64,000 nt of DNA, taken from Segatella copri. GTDB taxonomy: Bacteria; Bacteroidota; Bacteroidia; Bacteroidales; Bacteroidaceae. The stretch spans positions 1,984,001 through 2,048,000 of the forward strand of contig NZ_JAPDVG010000001.1 of the NCBI RefSeq assembly GCF_026015625.1, written 5' to 3'. The position numbers and the translations under genes are program-made. The notes under the pieces are model-generated. The model was not told the origin of the DNA and did not search any database. It saw only the letters and a program-made list of their open reading frames with translations. Shown one piece after another: positions 44,937 through 53,609 of this stretch (positions are counted from its first letter, which is position 1; each line of letters starts with the position of its first letter).

Positions 44937-46436
44937 ATGGAACAAAAGAAATACTTCTTCGCGGTAGACTTAGGTGCTACCAGCGGAAGAACCATAGTAG
45001 GAAGCTTGTCAGACGGCAAGTTTGACTTAGAGGAGCTGACCCGTTTCGACAACAACCTGATCGAAACAGGCGGTCACTTCTATTGGGATATCTACGCCCT
45101 CTACTTTGAGATTATCAAAGGATTGAAACTCGTAGCACAGCGTGGCATCCACATCCAGAGCATCGGTATTGATACCTGGGGATGCGACTTTGTATATGTA
45201 GACAAGAACGGAGATATCCTACGCAACCCGATGGCGTATCGCGACCCTCATACCATGGGCATCATGGAGAAATACTTTGATGAGAAAATCAGCAAGGAGA
45301 AGGTTTACGAAAAGACCGGCATCCAGTTTATGAATTTCAACTCATTGTTCCAGATGTATGCCATGCGCAAGGCAGGAAACGTGGCTCTGGAGAATGCCGA
45401 CAAGATTCTCTTCATCCCTGATGCACTGAGCTATATGCTCACCGGCAACGCCATCTGCGAATATACCGTAGCATCTACTTCTCAGATTCTGAATCCGATG
45501 ACCGGCGATTTCGACATCGACCTTGTGGAAAGTATCGGATTGAAGAGAGAACAGTTTGGCAAGATGACCCATCCTGCTACCATCATCGGCACACTGACCG
45601 AAGAGGTACAGAAGATAACAGGACTGAATGCCGTTCCCGTCATCGCAGTAGCAGGTCATGATACAGCCAGTGCCGTAGCAGCCGTTCCTGCCAAGAACGA
45701 GGAGTTTGCCTATTTGAGTTCAGGAACCTGGAGCCTGATGGGCATCGAGACCAAGAACGCCATCATCAACGAGAAGAGCTATGAGCTCAACTTCACCAAC
45801 GAGGGTGGCATTGAGGGCACTACCCGATTCCTGAAGAACATCTGCGGCATGTGGATTTACGAGCGTTGCCGCAAGGAATGGAAAGACGAAGCTGCTGCCA
45901 ACCAGAAAGATATGACTTGCCTGGGCCATGCAGAACTGATAGCTGAAGCCATGAAGCAGCCTGCCTTCCAAAGCATCATCTATCCGGACGATGCATGCTT
46001 TGCCAACCCATCGAGCATGGTAGAGGCGATTAAGCAGTATTGCGAAAAAACCGGTCAGCACGTTCCTCAGAACTATGGCGAATTCTGCCGCTGCATCTTC
46101 GAGAGTCTTGCTCTCCGCTATCGCCAGGTATTTACATGGCTGAAGGATTTCGCCGACATCGACCTCAACGTGCTCCACATCATCGGTGGCGGTTCGCTCA
46201 ATCAATATCTCAACCAGTTTACAGCCAACAGTTGCGGTGTTACCGTATTGGCTGGTCCTCAGGAAGGCACCGCCATCGGCAACATCATGCTCCAAGCGAA
46301 GGCTTCTGGTTTGGTTAAGGATATCTGGGAGATGCGTCAGATCATCGCCAACTCGCTGGAGCTCAAGAAATTCGAGCCACAAGACAAAGAGGCATGGGAT
46401 GCGGCTTACGAAAAGTATTTAAAGGTAAAAGGGTAA
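44937..46436 (+). CDS. rhaB: L-rhamnulokinase
   Basis: A 499-residue FGGY-family kinase that phosphorylates L-rhamnulose at O-1 with ATP. N-terminal phosphate loop AVDLGATSGRTIVG (residues ~9-22), substrate region IGIDTWGCDFVYVD, catalytic-base region AGHDTASAVAAVP, SSGTWSLMGIE, and the C-terminal ATP-binding IIGGGSLNQYLNQFTA. Length and motifs match bacterial RhaB. Second gene after the AraC regulator and 44 bases before rhaA. The coding end runs into a GTAAAAGG-type repeat that forms the last residues (YLKVKG). Confidence 0.95.
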   Translation: MEQKKYFFAVDLGATSGRTIVGSLSDGKFDLEELTRFDNNLIETGGHFYWDIYALYFEIIKGLKLVAQRGIHIQSIGIDTWGCDFVYVDKNGDILRNPMAYRDPHTMGIMEKYFDEKISKEKVYEKTGIQFMNFNSLFQMYAMRKAGNVALENADKILFIPDALSYMLTGNAICEYTVASTSQILNPMTGDFDIDLVESIGLKREQFGKMTHPATIIGTLTEEVQKITGLNAVPVIAVAGHDTASAVAAVPAKNEEFAYLSSGTWSLMGIETKNAIINEKSYELNFTNEGGIEGTTRFLKNICGMWIYERCRKEWKDEAAANQKDMTCLGHAELIAEAMKQPAFQSIIYPDDACFANPSSMVEAIKQYCEKTGQHVPQNYGEFCRCIFESLALRYRQVFTWLKDFADIDLNVLHIIGGGSLNQYLNQFTANSCGVTVLAGPQEGTAIGNIMLQAKASGLVKDIWEMRQIIANSLELKKFEPQDKEAWDAAYEKYLKVKG

Positions 46437-46480
46437 AAAAGTAAAAAAATAAACAATAACAACAAAATACATAAAAAACA

Positions 46481-47734
46481 ATGAAAGCAGATTTGATTTT
46501 AAAGAATTATGAGATTGCTAAGGAGCGCTATGCTGCTCTGGGTGTAGATACAGACAAGGCTATTGAGACTTTGGAGAAGACTCCAATCTCTCTGCACTGC
46601 TGGCAGGCTGACGATGTGGTTGGCTTCGAGCGCGGCGAGGCTGCTTCTGGTGGTATCCAGAGCACAGGTAACTATCCTGGAAAGGCTCGCAACATCGACG
46701 AACTCCGTCAGGACATCGAGAAGGTGAACTCTCTCCTGGCTGGTACTTTCCGTCTCAATCTTCATGAGATTTATGGTGAGTTCGGTGGCAAGCAGATCGA
46801 CCGCAACGAGGTAACCGTAGATCAGTTTACAGGTTGGATGCAGTGGGCTAAGGAGCAGAACATGAAGCTCGACTTCAACTCTACTTCTTTCTCTCACCCA
46901 AAGAGCGGCAGTCTCTCATTGTCAAATCCTGACCCAGCTATCCGCGAGTTCTGGATTGAGCACACCAAGCGTTGCCGCCGTATCGCAGACGCTATGGGTA
47001 AGTTCCAGAACGACCCGTGTATCATGAACATCTGGGTACACGATGGTTCCAAGGATATCACCGTAGAGAAGGGTCGCTATCGCGAGATCTTGAAAAACTC
47101 TCTTGATGAGATTCTGGCAGAGGAGTTGCCAAACATGAAGTCTTGCCTGGAGGCTAAGCTCTTCGGTATCGGCTTGGAGGCTTACACCGTAGGTTCTCAC
47201 GACTTCTACGCTGGCTACTGCGCTAAGAACAACGTGATGTATACCCTGGATACAGGTCACTATGAGCCAACAGAGAACGTATCGGATGCCGTTTCAGCAC
47301 TCCTGCTCTTCGTTCCTGAGTTGATGCTCCACGTATCTCGCCCAATGCACTGGGATTCAGACCACGTAACACTCTTCGACGACAATACACGCAACCTCTT
47401 CTCAGAGTTGGTTCGTGCCAACGCACTCGACCGTGCTCACATCGGTCTCGACTACTTCGACGGTTCTATCAACCGCATCGGAGCTTACATCATCGGTGTA
47501 CGTGCAGCCCAGAAGTCATTGTTGCAGGCATTCCTTGAGCCACTCGATACCCTCCGCAAGTACGAGGACGAGGGCAAGCTCTTCCAGCGTCTGGCTCTCC
47601 TCGAGGAAGAGAAGACATTGCCATTCGGTGCAGTATATGATTACTTCAACTTGAAGAACAACATCCCTGTTGGCGAGGAGTACATCGCTGACATCGAGAA
47701 GTACGAAGCAGAAGTACTTGCTAACCGCAAGTAA
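46481..47734 (+). CDS. rhaA: L-rhamnose isomerase
   Basis: A 417-residue metal-dependent TIM-barrel isomerase converting L-rhamnose to L-rhamnulose; length matches the E. coli enzyme. Recognisable stretches: ISLHCWQADDVVGFE near the N-terminus, LNLHEIYGEFGG, KLDFNSTSFSHPKS, WVHDGSKD, TLDTGHYEPTENVSDAVSALL and SRPMHWDSDHVTLFDD, the latter two with metal-ligand Glu/Asp/His residues. Codon use is strongly biased toward frequent codons compared with neighbours, suggesting high expression. Confidence 0.97.
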   Translation: MKADLILKNYEIAKERYAALGVDTDKAIETLEKTPISLHCWQADDVVGFERGEAASGGIQSTGNYPGKARNIDELRQDIEKVNSLLAGTFRLNLHEIYGEFGGKQIDRNEVTVDQFTGWMQWAKEQNMKLDFNSTSFSHPKSGSLSLSNPDPAIREFWIEHTKRCRRIADAMGKFQNDPCIMNIWVHDGSKDITVEKGRYREILKNSLDEILAEELPNMKSCLEAKLFGIGLEAYTVGSHDFYAGYCAKNNVMYTLDTGHYEPTENVSDAVSALLLFVPELMLHVSRPMHWDSDHVTLFDDNTRNLFSELVRANALDRAHIGLDYFDGSINRIGAYIIGVRAAQKSLLQAFLEPLDTLRKYEDEGKLFQRLALLEEEKTLPFGAVYDYFNLKNNIPVGEEYIADIEKYEAEVLANRK

Positions 47735-47751
47735 GTGAAAAACGAAGAACG

Positions 47752-47846
47752 AGTTTAAGTGAAGAGTGAAGAACGAAGAATTCAATAGTCTTATGGCTAA
47801 AAAGCACATGAATTCTTCACTCTTCACTTTTCGCTCTTCACTTAAT
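47752..47846. repeat. Imperfect inverted repeat of GTGAAGAGTGAAGAA type
   Basis: AAGTGAAGAGTGAAGAA... with GAATTCA and its mirror TGAATTC then TTCACTCTTCACTT flank a ~27-base centre between rhaA and rhaT. Related words occur at 23145-23180. It could form a large hairpin tuning rhaT expression or mRNA stability. Confidence 0.7.
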
Positions 47847-47857
47847 TACTAAACAAT

Positions 47858-48889
47858 ATGGAAATATTAATAGGACTTTTCATCATAGCCATCGGTGCAT
47901 TCTGCCAGTCCAGCTGCTACGTTCCTATCAACAAGATCAAAGATTGGAGTTGGGAATCATACTGGATAGTTCAGGGTGTGTTCGCATGGCTTATTTTGCC
48001 TTTTTTCGGCGCTATGCTCGCTGTACCTAGCGGACATTCCTTCTTTGAATTATTCGACGGTTATGGCTTCAACGTAGCGATGACCATGCTCTTCGGTGTA
48101 CTCTGGGGCGTAGGCGGACTGACCTTCGGTCTTTCCATGCGTTACCTGGGTGTAGCATTGGGACAGAGCATCGCCCTGGGAACTTGTGCAGGTCTAGGCA
48201 CCATCATGGGACCTGTATTGCTCAACATCTTCTTTCCTGAAATGAACGCCCTTTCATCGCTCACCTTCAGCGTGATACTCGGCGTAGTGGTTACCCTGCT
48301 CGGTATCGCTATCATAGGAGTAGCTGGCAGTATGAAGGCTTCATCACTCTCAAAAGAAGAGAAGAAGGCGGCAGTAAAGGACTTCAACTTCCCTAAGGGT
48401 CTTGCCATCGCCTTGCTGGCTGGTTTCATGAGCGGATGTTTCAACGTTGGCCTTGCCTTCGGTTCCGACATCCATTTCGGTACATTCACTCCCGATATGT
48501 ACAAGACTTTGCCTGCCACCTTCCTGGTTACCCTAGGTGGTTTCATCACCAATGCCATCTACTGTTTCTATCAGAACACCAAGAATCATACCTGGAGCGA
48601 TTACAAGAACCAGGAGGTTTGGAGCAATAACATTCTCTATTGTGCCTTGGCAGGTGCCTTGTGGTACAGTCAGTTCTTCGGACTGTCACTGGGCAAAGGG
48701 TTCCTTACCGAATCTCCTACCCTCATGACGCTTTCGTTCTGCATTCTGATGGCGCTCAACGTAGTATTCTCTAATGTATGGGGCATCATCCTAAAGGAAT
48801 GGAAGGGCTGCTCAAAGAAGACCATCGCCGTATTAATCGTCGGCATCATCGTCTTGATTATCTCAAGTTTCTTGCCACAACTTATATAA
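47858..48889 (+). CDS. rhaT: L-rhamnose:proton symporter
   Basis: A 343-residue inner-membrane carrier with ten hydrophobic segments, of the RhaT branch of the drug/metabolite superfamily. Characteristic stretches: CQSSCYVPINKIKDWSWESYWIVQG (early), WGVGGLTFGLSMRYLGVALGQSIALGTCAGLGT and AGFMSGCFNVGLAFGSDI. It brings L-rhamnose released in the periplasm into the cytoplasm for RhaA. Third gene of the rha operon; strong terminator follows. Confidence 0.95.
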   Translation: MEILIGLFIIAIGAFCQSSCYVPINKIKDWSWESYWIVQGVFAWLILPFFGAMLAVPSGHSFFELFDGYGFNVAMTMLFGVLWGVGGLTFGLSMRYLGVALGQSIALGTCAGLGTIMGPVLLNIFFPEMNALSSLTFSVILGVVVTLLGIAIIGVAGSMKASSLSKEEKKAAVKDFNFPKGLAIALLAGFMSGCFNVGLAFGSDIHFGTFTPDMYKTLPATFLVTLGGFITNAIYCFYQNTKNHTWSDYKNQEVWSNNILYCALAGALWYSQFFGLSLGKGFLTESPTLMTLSFCILMALNVVFSNVWGIILKEWKGCSKKTIAVLIVGIIVLIISSFLPQLI

Positions 48890-48899
48890 CAAAAAAGAG

Positions 48900-48934
48900 G
48901 ACCCCGAGTATTTCACAATGCTCGGGGTCTTTTT
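48900..48934. terminator. Bidirectional terminator between rhaT and rhaD
   Basis: GACCCCGAG and CTCGGGGTC make a GC-rich 9-bp stem, with an A-run before and five T after. rhaT and rhaD converge here. Confidence 0.92.
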
Positions 48935-49017
48935 ACTAAACTTAATTATCTAAACCAAAAATTCTTATAGAAAACAATCTTTAAAACTAATAACTTATAT
49001 TTTATCTATAAATCTAT

Positions 49018-49827
49018 TTATCTTGGCAAATTGAAAGCCTTGGTCATCTCTGCCATTTCCTCCTGGCTCATACCATCAGGCTCAAATCCCATACACTTGG
49101 AATCAATGTAGATCTTGGCGCTCTTAGAGAGTACGTCAATCTGGTCGAAGGCATCCATCACATCCAAGCCCTTGGCAAAGACGCCATGCTTCTCCCACAT
49201 CACTACATCATAATCCTCCAACTCCTTCAAGGTCTCCTCAGCAAGTTTCAAACTGCCTGGCAACTGATAAGGAACAATACCCAAACCGAGTGGACAGAAC
49301 GCCTTGGTTTCTGGAATCATACTCCAAAGCAGATTGCTCAACACATCCTTGCCCATGAACTTCTTATTGTGGCTCATAGCGATAAGCTCGATAGGATGAG
49401 TATGAACGGTAGCCTTGTAATTAGAACCCTTCTCGATGAGACGGGCATGAACGCTCAAGTGGCTTGGCAACTCAGATGTTGGCATTACAGGATTATCAGC
49501 GATGATAACATAGCTGGCGCAATCGTCCAGGATGCGGATGATAGAACCATTCTCCATAGGCCAGCGAGCCAAGTCGCGCATGCGCTTGCCTGTTCCCTTG
49601 CAGAAGAAGTAGCAGCCCTTCAATGCAGGTAATGCTGTACCAGTCTGCTTTACTTCGCTGATAGCAGGCAGAGCCTTGATTTCGTCATCTACCAAGTCGG
49701 TGATGTTCACGGTGATGTTACCACCATTACGCTCAGCCCAACCATTCTGCCAGAGATAACCGGCAACTTCAGCAATCTTCTCGACCTCCTTTTTCAAGGC
49801 AGGACGACCTTCTAAAACACTATTCAT
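49018..49827 (-). CDS. rhaD: L-rhamnulose-1-phosphate aldolase
   Basis: A 269-residue class II aldolase/adducin-fold enzyme splitting rhamnulose-1-phosphate into DHAP and L-lactaldehyde. The start MNSVLEGRPAL is chosen because the longer frame (to 49893) would overlap the -7 element at 49865. Zinc site: VHTHPIEL (HxH) and WEKHGVFAKG (third His); general acid region NGWAERNGGNITV. It faces the rest of the rha genes with its own promoter, so its level can be set separately. Lactaldehyde reductase and rhamnose mutarotase genes are not in the window. Confidence 0.95.
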   Translation of the reverse strand: MNSVLEGRPALKKEVEKIAEVAGYLWQNGWAERNGGNITVNITDLVDDEIKALPAISEVKQTGTALPALKGCYFFCKGTGKRMRDLARWPMENGSIIRILDDCASYVIIADNPVMPTSELPSHLSVHARLIEKGSNYKATVHTHPIELIAMSHNKKFMGKDVLSNLLWSMIPETKAFCPLGLGIVPYQLPGSLKLAEETLKELEDYDVVMWEKHGVFAKGLDVMDAFDQIDVLSKSAKIYIDSKCMGFEPDGMSQEEMAEMTKAFNLPR

Positions 49828-49864
49828 ATTAATCTTGTTATTAGCTTGTTTAAAATTTCTGCTG

Positions 49865-49872
49865 CAAAAGTA
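49865..49872 (-). promoter_or_regulatory. -7 element of rhaD
   Basis: Minus-strand TACTTTTG followed by C, 38 bases before the chosen start. Confidence 0.55.
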
Positions 49873-50051
49873 ATCATTTTTCTCCATATCCACCCTATTC
49901 TTTTGATATTTCTGCTATGACATTTGGCATCTTTGCATCATTTACTGATTACAGAAGAGGCTTTCTATCTTCCATCATCCCCCAAAAACAAATGGCGGAC
50001 AAAAACACAAAATTTTGAATGGAAGAACAAAAAAACATCGTTTTTTTTTCG

Positions 50052-50059
50052 TAATTTTG
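50052..50059 (+). promoter_or_regulatory. -7 element of the atypical GH2 gene
   Basis: TAATTTTG followed by C, 42 bases before ATG 50101; a T-run precedes it and no -33 TTTG is seen. Confidence 0.5.
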
Positions 50060-50100
50060 CACCATAATAATAACGCAATAATAATATCACAATAATAATA

Positions 50101-53100
50101 ATGCAACAAAACAATCAAAACATCATTAGAATGAGAAAAAGACTATTTCTACTTCTACTCGCTTTCATCTCGCTCTGCCAGATGAATGCAGTGGAAAGAA
50201 CAAAGCTCAATTTCAATGGAGGATGGTTGCTCAAGGTGGGCGACTTCCCGAGAGCAGAACAGGCAAACTACAAGGATGCCGGTTGGAAACAGATTACGCT
50301 GCCTCGTGCCTTTAACGAGAAAGAAGCGTTCAAGGTTTCTATCGAACACCTCAGCGACACCATCATGTGGTATCGCAAGCACTTCCATATCCAAGAAGTG
50401 GGCGACCGCAAGTATTTCATCGAGTTTGAGGGCGTGCGCTTCGGTGCCGACATCTGGCTCAATGGCAAGAAAGTGGGATATACCGAGAATGGTGTGATGG
50501 CAAGCGGATTCGACCTGACACCTTATATTATAAAAGGTGAAAACGTCATAGCCGTACGTGTGGATAACTCCTGGAACTATCGTGAGCGCACCAGCGGTCA
50601 GCGTTTCCAGTGGAACGACAAGAACTTCAATGCCAACTATGGCGGTATTCCAAAGAATGTGTTCCTCCACATCACCGACAAACTCTACCAGACTCTTCCG
50701 CTCTACAATAATCTCAAGACCACAGGTATCTATATCTATGGCAGCAACTATGATATTGCAGGAAAGAAGGTAACGGTGAATGCAGAATCGCAGATAAGGA
50801 ATGAGGATTCCAAGTCTCGCTCTTTCCGCTTCTTCGCCAAGATTCTGGACGCTGACGGCAAGGAAGTGGGCCATTTTGAGGGCGAAAGATATACCTTGAA
50901 GACAGGCGAAACCAAGACAGTAAAAGTGAGCGGACTCCTGAACAATGCTCACTTCTGGAGCTGGGGATATGGATACCTCTACACCGTGAAGACCCTCTTG
51001 AAGGCGGATGACGGAAGCAAGATTGATGATGTGGTGACCAAGACCGGTTTCCGCAAGACCCAGTTCGGTGAAGGCAAGTTCTATCTCAACGACCGTGCCA
51101 TCATGATGCACGGCTATGCGCAGCGCACCTCCAACGAGTGGCCTGGCGTGGGTATGAGCGTTCCTGCCTGGTTGAGCGACTACAGTAACAAACTGATGGT
51201 AGAATCAGGCGGTAACCTGGTTCGCTGGATGCACGTCTGCCCTTGGAAACAGGATATCGAGAGCTGCGACCGTGTGGGACTGATTCAGGCGATGCCAGCA
51301 GGTGATGCAGAGAAGGATGTCTTCGACCGCAGATGGGAACAGCGCCTGGAACTGATGAAGGAAGCCATCATCTACAACCGCAACAACCCTAGCATCATCT
51401 TCTATGAAAGCGGAAACAAGGGCGTGAGCCGCGAGCACATGCTACAGATGAAAGCCATCCGCGATGAGTTCGACCCTCACGGAGGCAGAGCCAGCGGCAG
51501 CCGAGAGATGCTCAACATCAACGAGGCTGAATATGGCGGCGAGATGCTTTACATCAACAAGAGTAAGAAGCACCCGATGTGGTCGATGGAGTATCATCGC
51601 GACGAGGGTTTGCGTAAATACTGGGATGAGCAGAGCTATCCTTACCATAAGGAAGGCGACGGACCATTGTATCGTGGCAAGCCTGCCTTCGAATACAATC
51701 ACAACATGGATACCTTTGCAGCAAGCATGGTAGAGCGCTGGTTCGAATACTGGCAGGAGCGTCCGGGCACCGGCAAAAGAGTAAGCGATGGCGGTACCAA
51801 GATCATCTTCTCGGATACCAACACCCATCATCGTGGTGAGGCCAACTACCGTTCGAGCGGTGTGACCGATGCGATGCGCATTCCGAAGGATGCCTTCTTT
51901 GCTCATCAGGTAATGTGGAATGGCTGGGTATCTCCTAAAAAAGATGCCACCTATATCGTGGGTCACTGGAACTACAAGCCAGGAACCATCAAGCAGACAG
52001 AATATGTGGTAAGTACCGGCGACGAGGTAGAACTCTTCACCAACGGCAAGAGTCTGGGCATGGGCGAACGCAGCAACCAGTGGCTCTTCACCTGGAAGAA
52101 TGTACCTTTCGAGGCTGGAAAGATTGAAGCTGTTGCTTATACATACGATAAGTCTGATAAGAAATCAAAAGATGCCAAGACCAAGAAAGAAACAAGCCGT
52201 TATGCCATCGAAACTGCGGGCAAGCCTCATCACATCAAGCTCACCAGCATCCAGAATCCGGAAGGTTTCAAGGCTGATGGTGCCGACATGGCGCTCATCC
52301 AGGTAGAGGTGGTAGATAAGCAGGGCAGACGCTGTCCACTCGACAACCGAACCATCCACTTCAACTATCAGGGCGAAATGGAATGGATTGGCGGATTGGC
52401 AACTCCTAACGAGGAAACCCAAAAGGCACTTGCAGCCAAGAATCAGAGCCTCGTGGTAGATAAGAACGAGACAGCAGAACAGAAGGCAGCTGATATTCTC
52501 GATTCAACAGATAGCGACAATACCTTCGATAATTACATCGGAAAGATTGATTTACCTGTAGAATGCGGCGTGAACAGAGTTCTGATACGCAGTACCGTAA
52601 ATCCTGGCGATATCAAGATTTGCGCTGGTGCTGATGGCATCAAGGGCGTGGCAAGCATCGATTTAAAGACAAATAAGGTAGATATCGAACACTATTTGCC
52701 TCAGATGACTCTAAAGGGAGATCTCTCTCGTGGCGAAACGCCATCTACCCCATCCTATACCGATATCAAGGAGACCATTGATATCACCGGTGCCGTGGCT
52801 GGCGTAAACCAGGAAGATGCCCAGAAAACTTTCGATGACGATGAGACTACAGAATGGAAGAGCGATGGCAAGCCTGAGAATACATGGATCACCTATCTGT
52901 TTACCAAGAAAAAGAAGGTAGACGAAATCACCGTGAAACTTACGGGCTGGAGAGACAAGATGTATCCGCTCGCCATCTTTGCCGGTAAGAAGAAGGTTTG
53001 GGAGGGTTACACCTACGCCTGCCTCGGCTATGTTCATATCAAGATAGACAAGCCAGTGAAGGCGAAGGATATCACCATCAGGATGATAGGCGATGCCAAG

Positions 53101-53238
53101 AGCAAGACCCAGCTCAGCGACACCAAGGAGCTGGCGGGTGGCAAGGCAAGCACCCTCGATTTCATAGGAATCAAGAAGGGCAAACCGGTATTGAGAATCG
53201 TAGAGATTGATTTTCTCAAGAATAAAAAGAATAAATAG
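50101..53238 (+). CDS. GH2-family protein with altered catalytic motif and C-terminal discoidin-like domain
   Basis: A 1045-residue secreted protein (signal LFLLLLAFISLCQMNA; ATG 50131 is an equally good start). GH2 order: jelly-roll (MWYRKHFHIQ... ADIWLNGKKVGYTENG), Ig-like domain, TIM barrel, DUF4982-type domain (DEVELFTNGKSLGMGE), further Ig-like domain, and a galactose-binding F5/8C-like end (~910-1040). At the acid/base site canonical enzymes read LGNE; here the aligned segment is IIFYESGNKG, with Lys for Glu. The likely nucleophile region MWSMEYHRDEG retains Glu. So it either uses another residue (the Glu three residues before the SGN's Asn) or has changed function. Upstream of GH106; RG-I side-chain substrate is probable. 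Confidence 0.82.
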   Translation: MQQNNQNIIRMRKRLFLLLLAFISLCQMNAVERTKLNFNGGWLLKVGDFPRAEQANYKDAGWKQITLPRAFNEKEAFKVSIEHLSDTIMWYRKHFHIQEVGDRKYFIEFEGVRFGADIWLNGKKVGYTENGVMASGFDLTPYIIKGENVIAVRVDNSWNYRERTSGQRFQWNDKNFNANYGGIPKNVFLHITDKLYQTLPLYNNLKTTGIYIYGSNYDIAGKKVTVNAESQIRNEDSKSRSFRFFAKILDADGKEVGHFEGERYTLKTGETKTVKVSGLLNNAHFWSWGYGYLYTVKTLLKADDGSKIDDVVTKTGFRKTQFGEGKFYLNDRAIMMHGYAQRTSNEWPGVGMSVPAWLSDYSNKLMVESGGNLVRWMHVCPWKQDIESCDRVGLIQAMPAGDAEKDVFDRRWEQRLELMKEAIIYNRNNPSIIFYESGNKGVSREHMLQMKAIRDEFDPHGGRASGSREMLNINEAEYGGEMLYINKSKKHPMWSMEYHRDEGLRKYWDEQSYPYHKEGDGPLYRGKPAFEYNHNMDTFAASMVERWFEYWQERPGTGKRVSDGGTKIIFSDTNTHHRGEANYRSSGVTDAMRIPKDAFFAHQVMWNGWVSPKKDATYIVGHWNYKPGTIKQTEYVVSTGDEVELFTNGKSLGMGERSNQWLFTWKNVPFEAGKIEAVAYTYDKSDKKSKDAKTKKETSRYAIETAGKPHHIKLTSIQNPEGFKADGADMALIQVEVVDKQGRRCPLDNRTIHFNYQGEMEWIGGLATPNEETQKALAAKNQSLVVDKNETAEQKAADILDSTDSDNTFDNYIGKIDLPVECGVNRVLIRSTVNPGDIKICAGADGIKGVASIDLKTNKVDIEHYLPQMTLKGDLSRGETPSTPSYTDIKETIDITGAVAGVNQEDAQKTFDDDETTEWKSDGKPENTWITYLFTKKKKVDEITVKLTGWRDKMYPLAIFAGKKKVWEGYTYACLGYVHIKIDKPVKAKDITIRMIGDAKSKTQLSDTKELAGGKASTLDFIGIKKGKPVLRIVEIDFLKNKKNK

Positions 53239-53255
53239 CAGGAGAGTTTATAAAA

Positions 53256-53294
53256 AAAGCTAGTTGCCTTTGCTGAGCAACTAGCTTTCTTTTT
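53256..53294 (+). terminator. Terminator of the atypical GH2 gene
   Basis: AAAGCTAGTTGC, 9-base loop, GCAACTAGCTTT, then a T-rich run. Confidence 0.9.
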
Positions 53295-53299
53295 TGTAA

Positions 53300-53413
53300 C
53301 CAAATCACTCACAACTAAGGCAGGCTGGCAAGAACATTCCCGTCAAATATAAAGACGAAAAATATCTGATTCAGATAGAACCATCAAAAGGTAAGGTGAT
53401 CATCAGCCGATGA
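53300..53413 (+). pseudogene. Remnant of the 3' end of an unidentified gene
   Basis: 37 open codons between stops, no ATG, ending KNIPVKYKDEKYLIQIEPSKG then KVIISR and TGA. The strand-like pattern is protein-like and it is followed at once by its own terminator (53386-53430), as expected if a gene was deleted leaving only its end. The family is not recognisable. Confidence 0.4.
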
Positions 53414-53430
53414 CCACCTTACCTTTTTTA
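53386..53430 (+). terminator. Second terminator, belonging to the lost gene
   Basis: AAGGTAAGGTG-A-TCATC and GATGA-C-CACCTTACCTT pair around AGCC, followed by six T. Confidence 0.88.
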
Positions 53431-53557
53431 ATACCTTGCATTTTGCGAGGTCTTCTTTTGTGTGTAATTCCTTGATTTTTTGGCAAAACACCTAGCATAT
53501 TTGTACTATTTTACATTTTTAAGAATCATAATACTGCTATTATTGGGTATTTTTCGC

Positions 53558-53565
53558 TATCTTTG
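53558..53565 (+). promoter_or_regulatory. -7 element of the GH106-GH105-GH28 operon
   Basis: TATCTTTG followed by C, 45 bases before the GH106 start; -33 unclear. Confidence 0.5.
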
Positions 53566-53609
53566 CAAACGAAGAATAAACAATTAAGAACAACTTAATA
53601 AAACCCAAT

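Larger units (their letters stand above)
53239..53609. other. Intergenic stretch with two terminators and a gene remnant
   Basis: Between the GH2 and GH106 genes lie a terminator (53256), a short coding-like fragment (53300-53413) overlapping a second terminator (53386), and the GH106 -7 element (53558). Confidence 0.7.
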
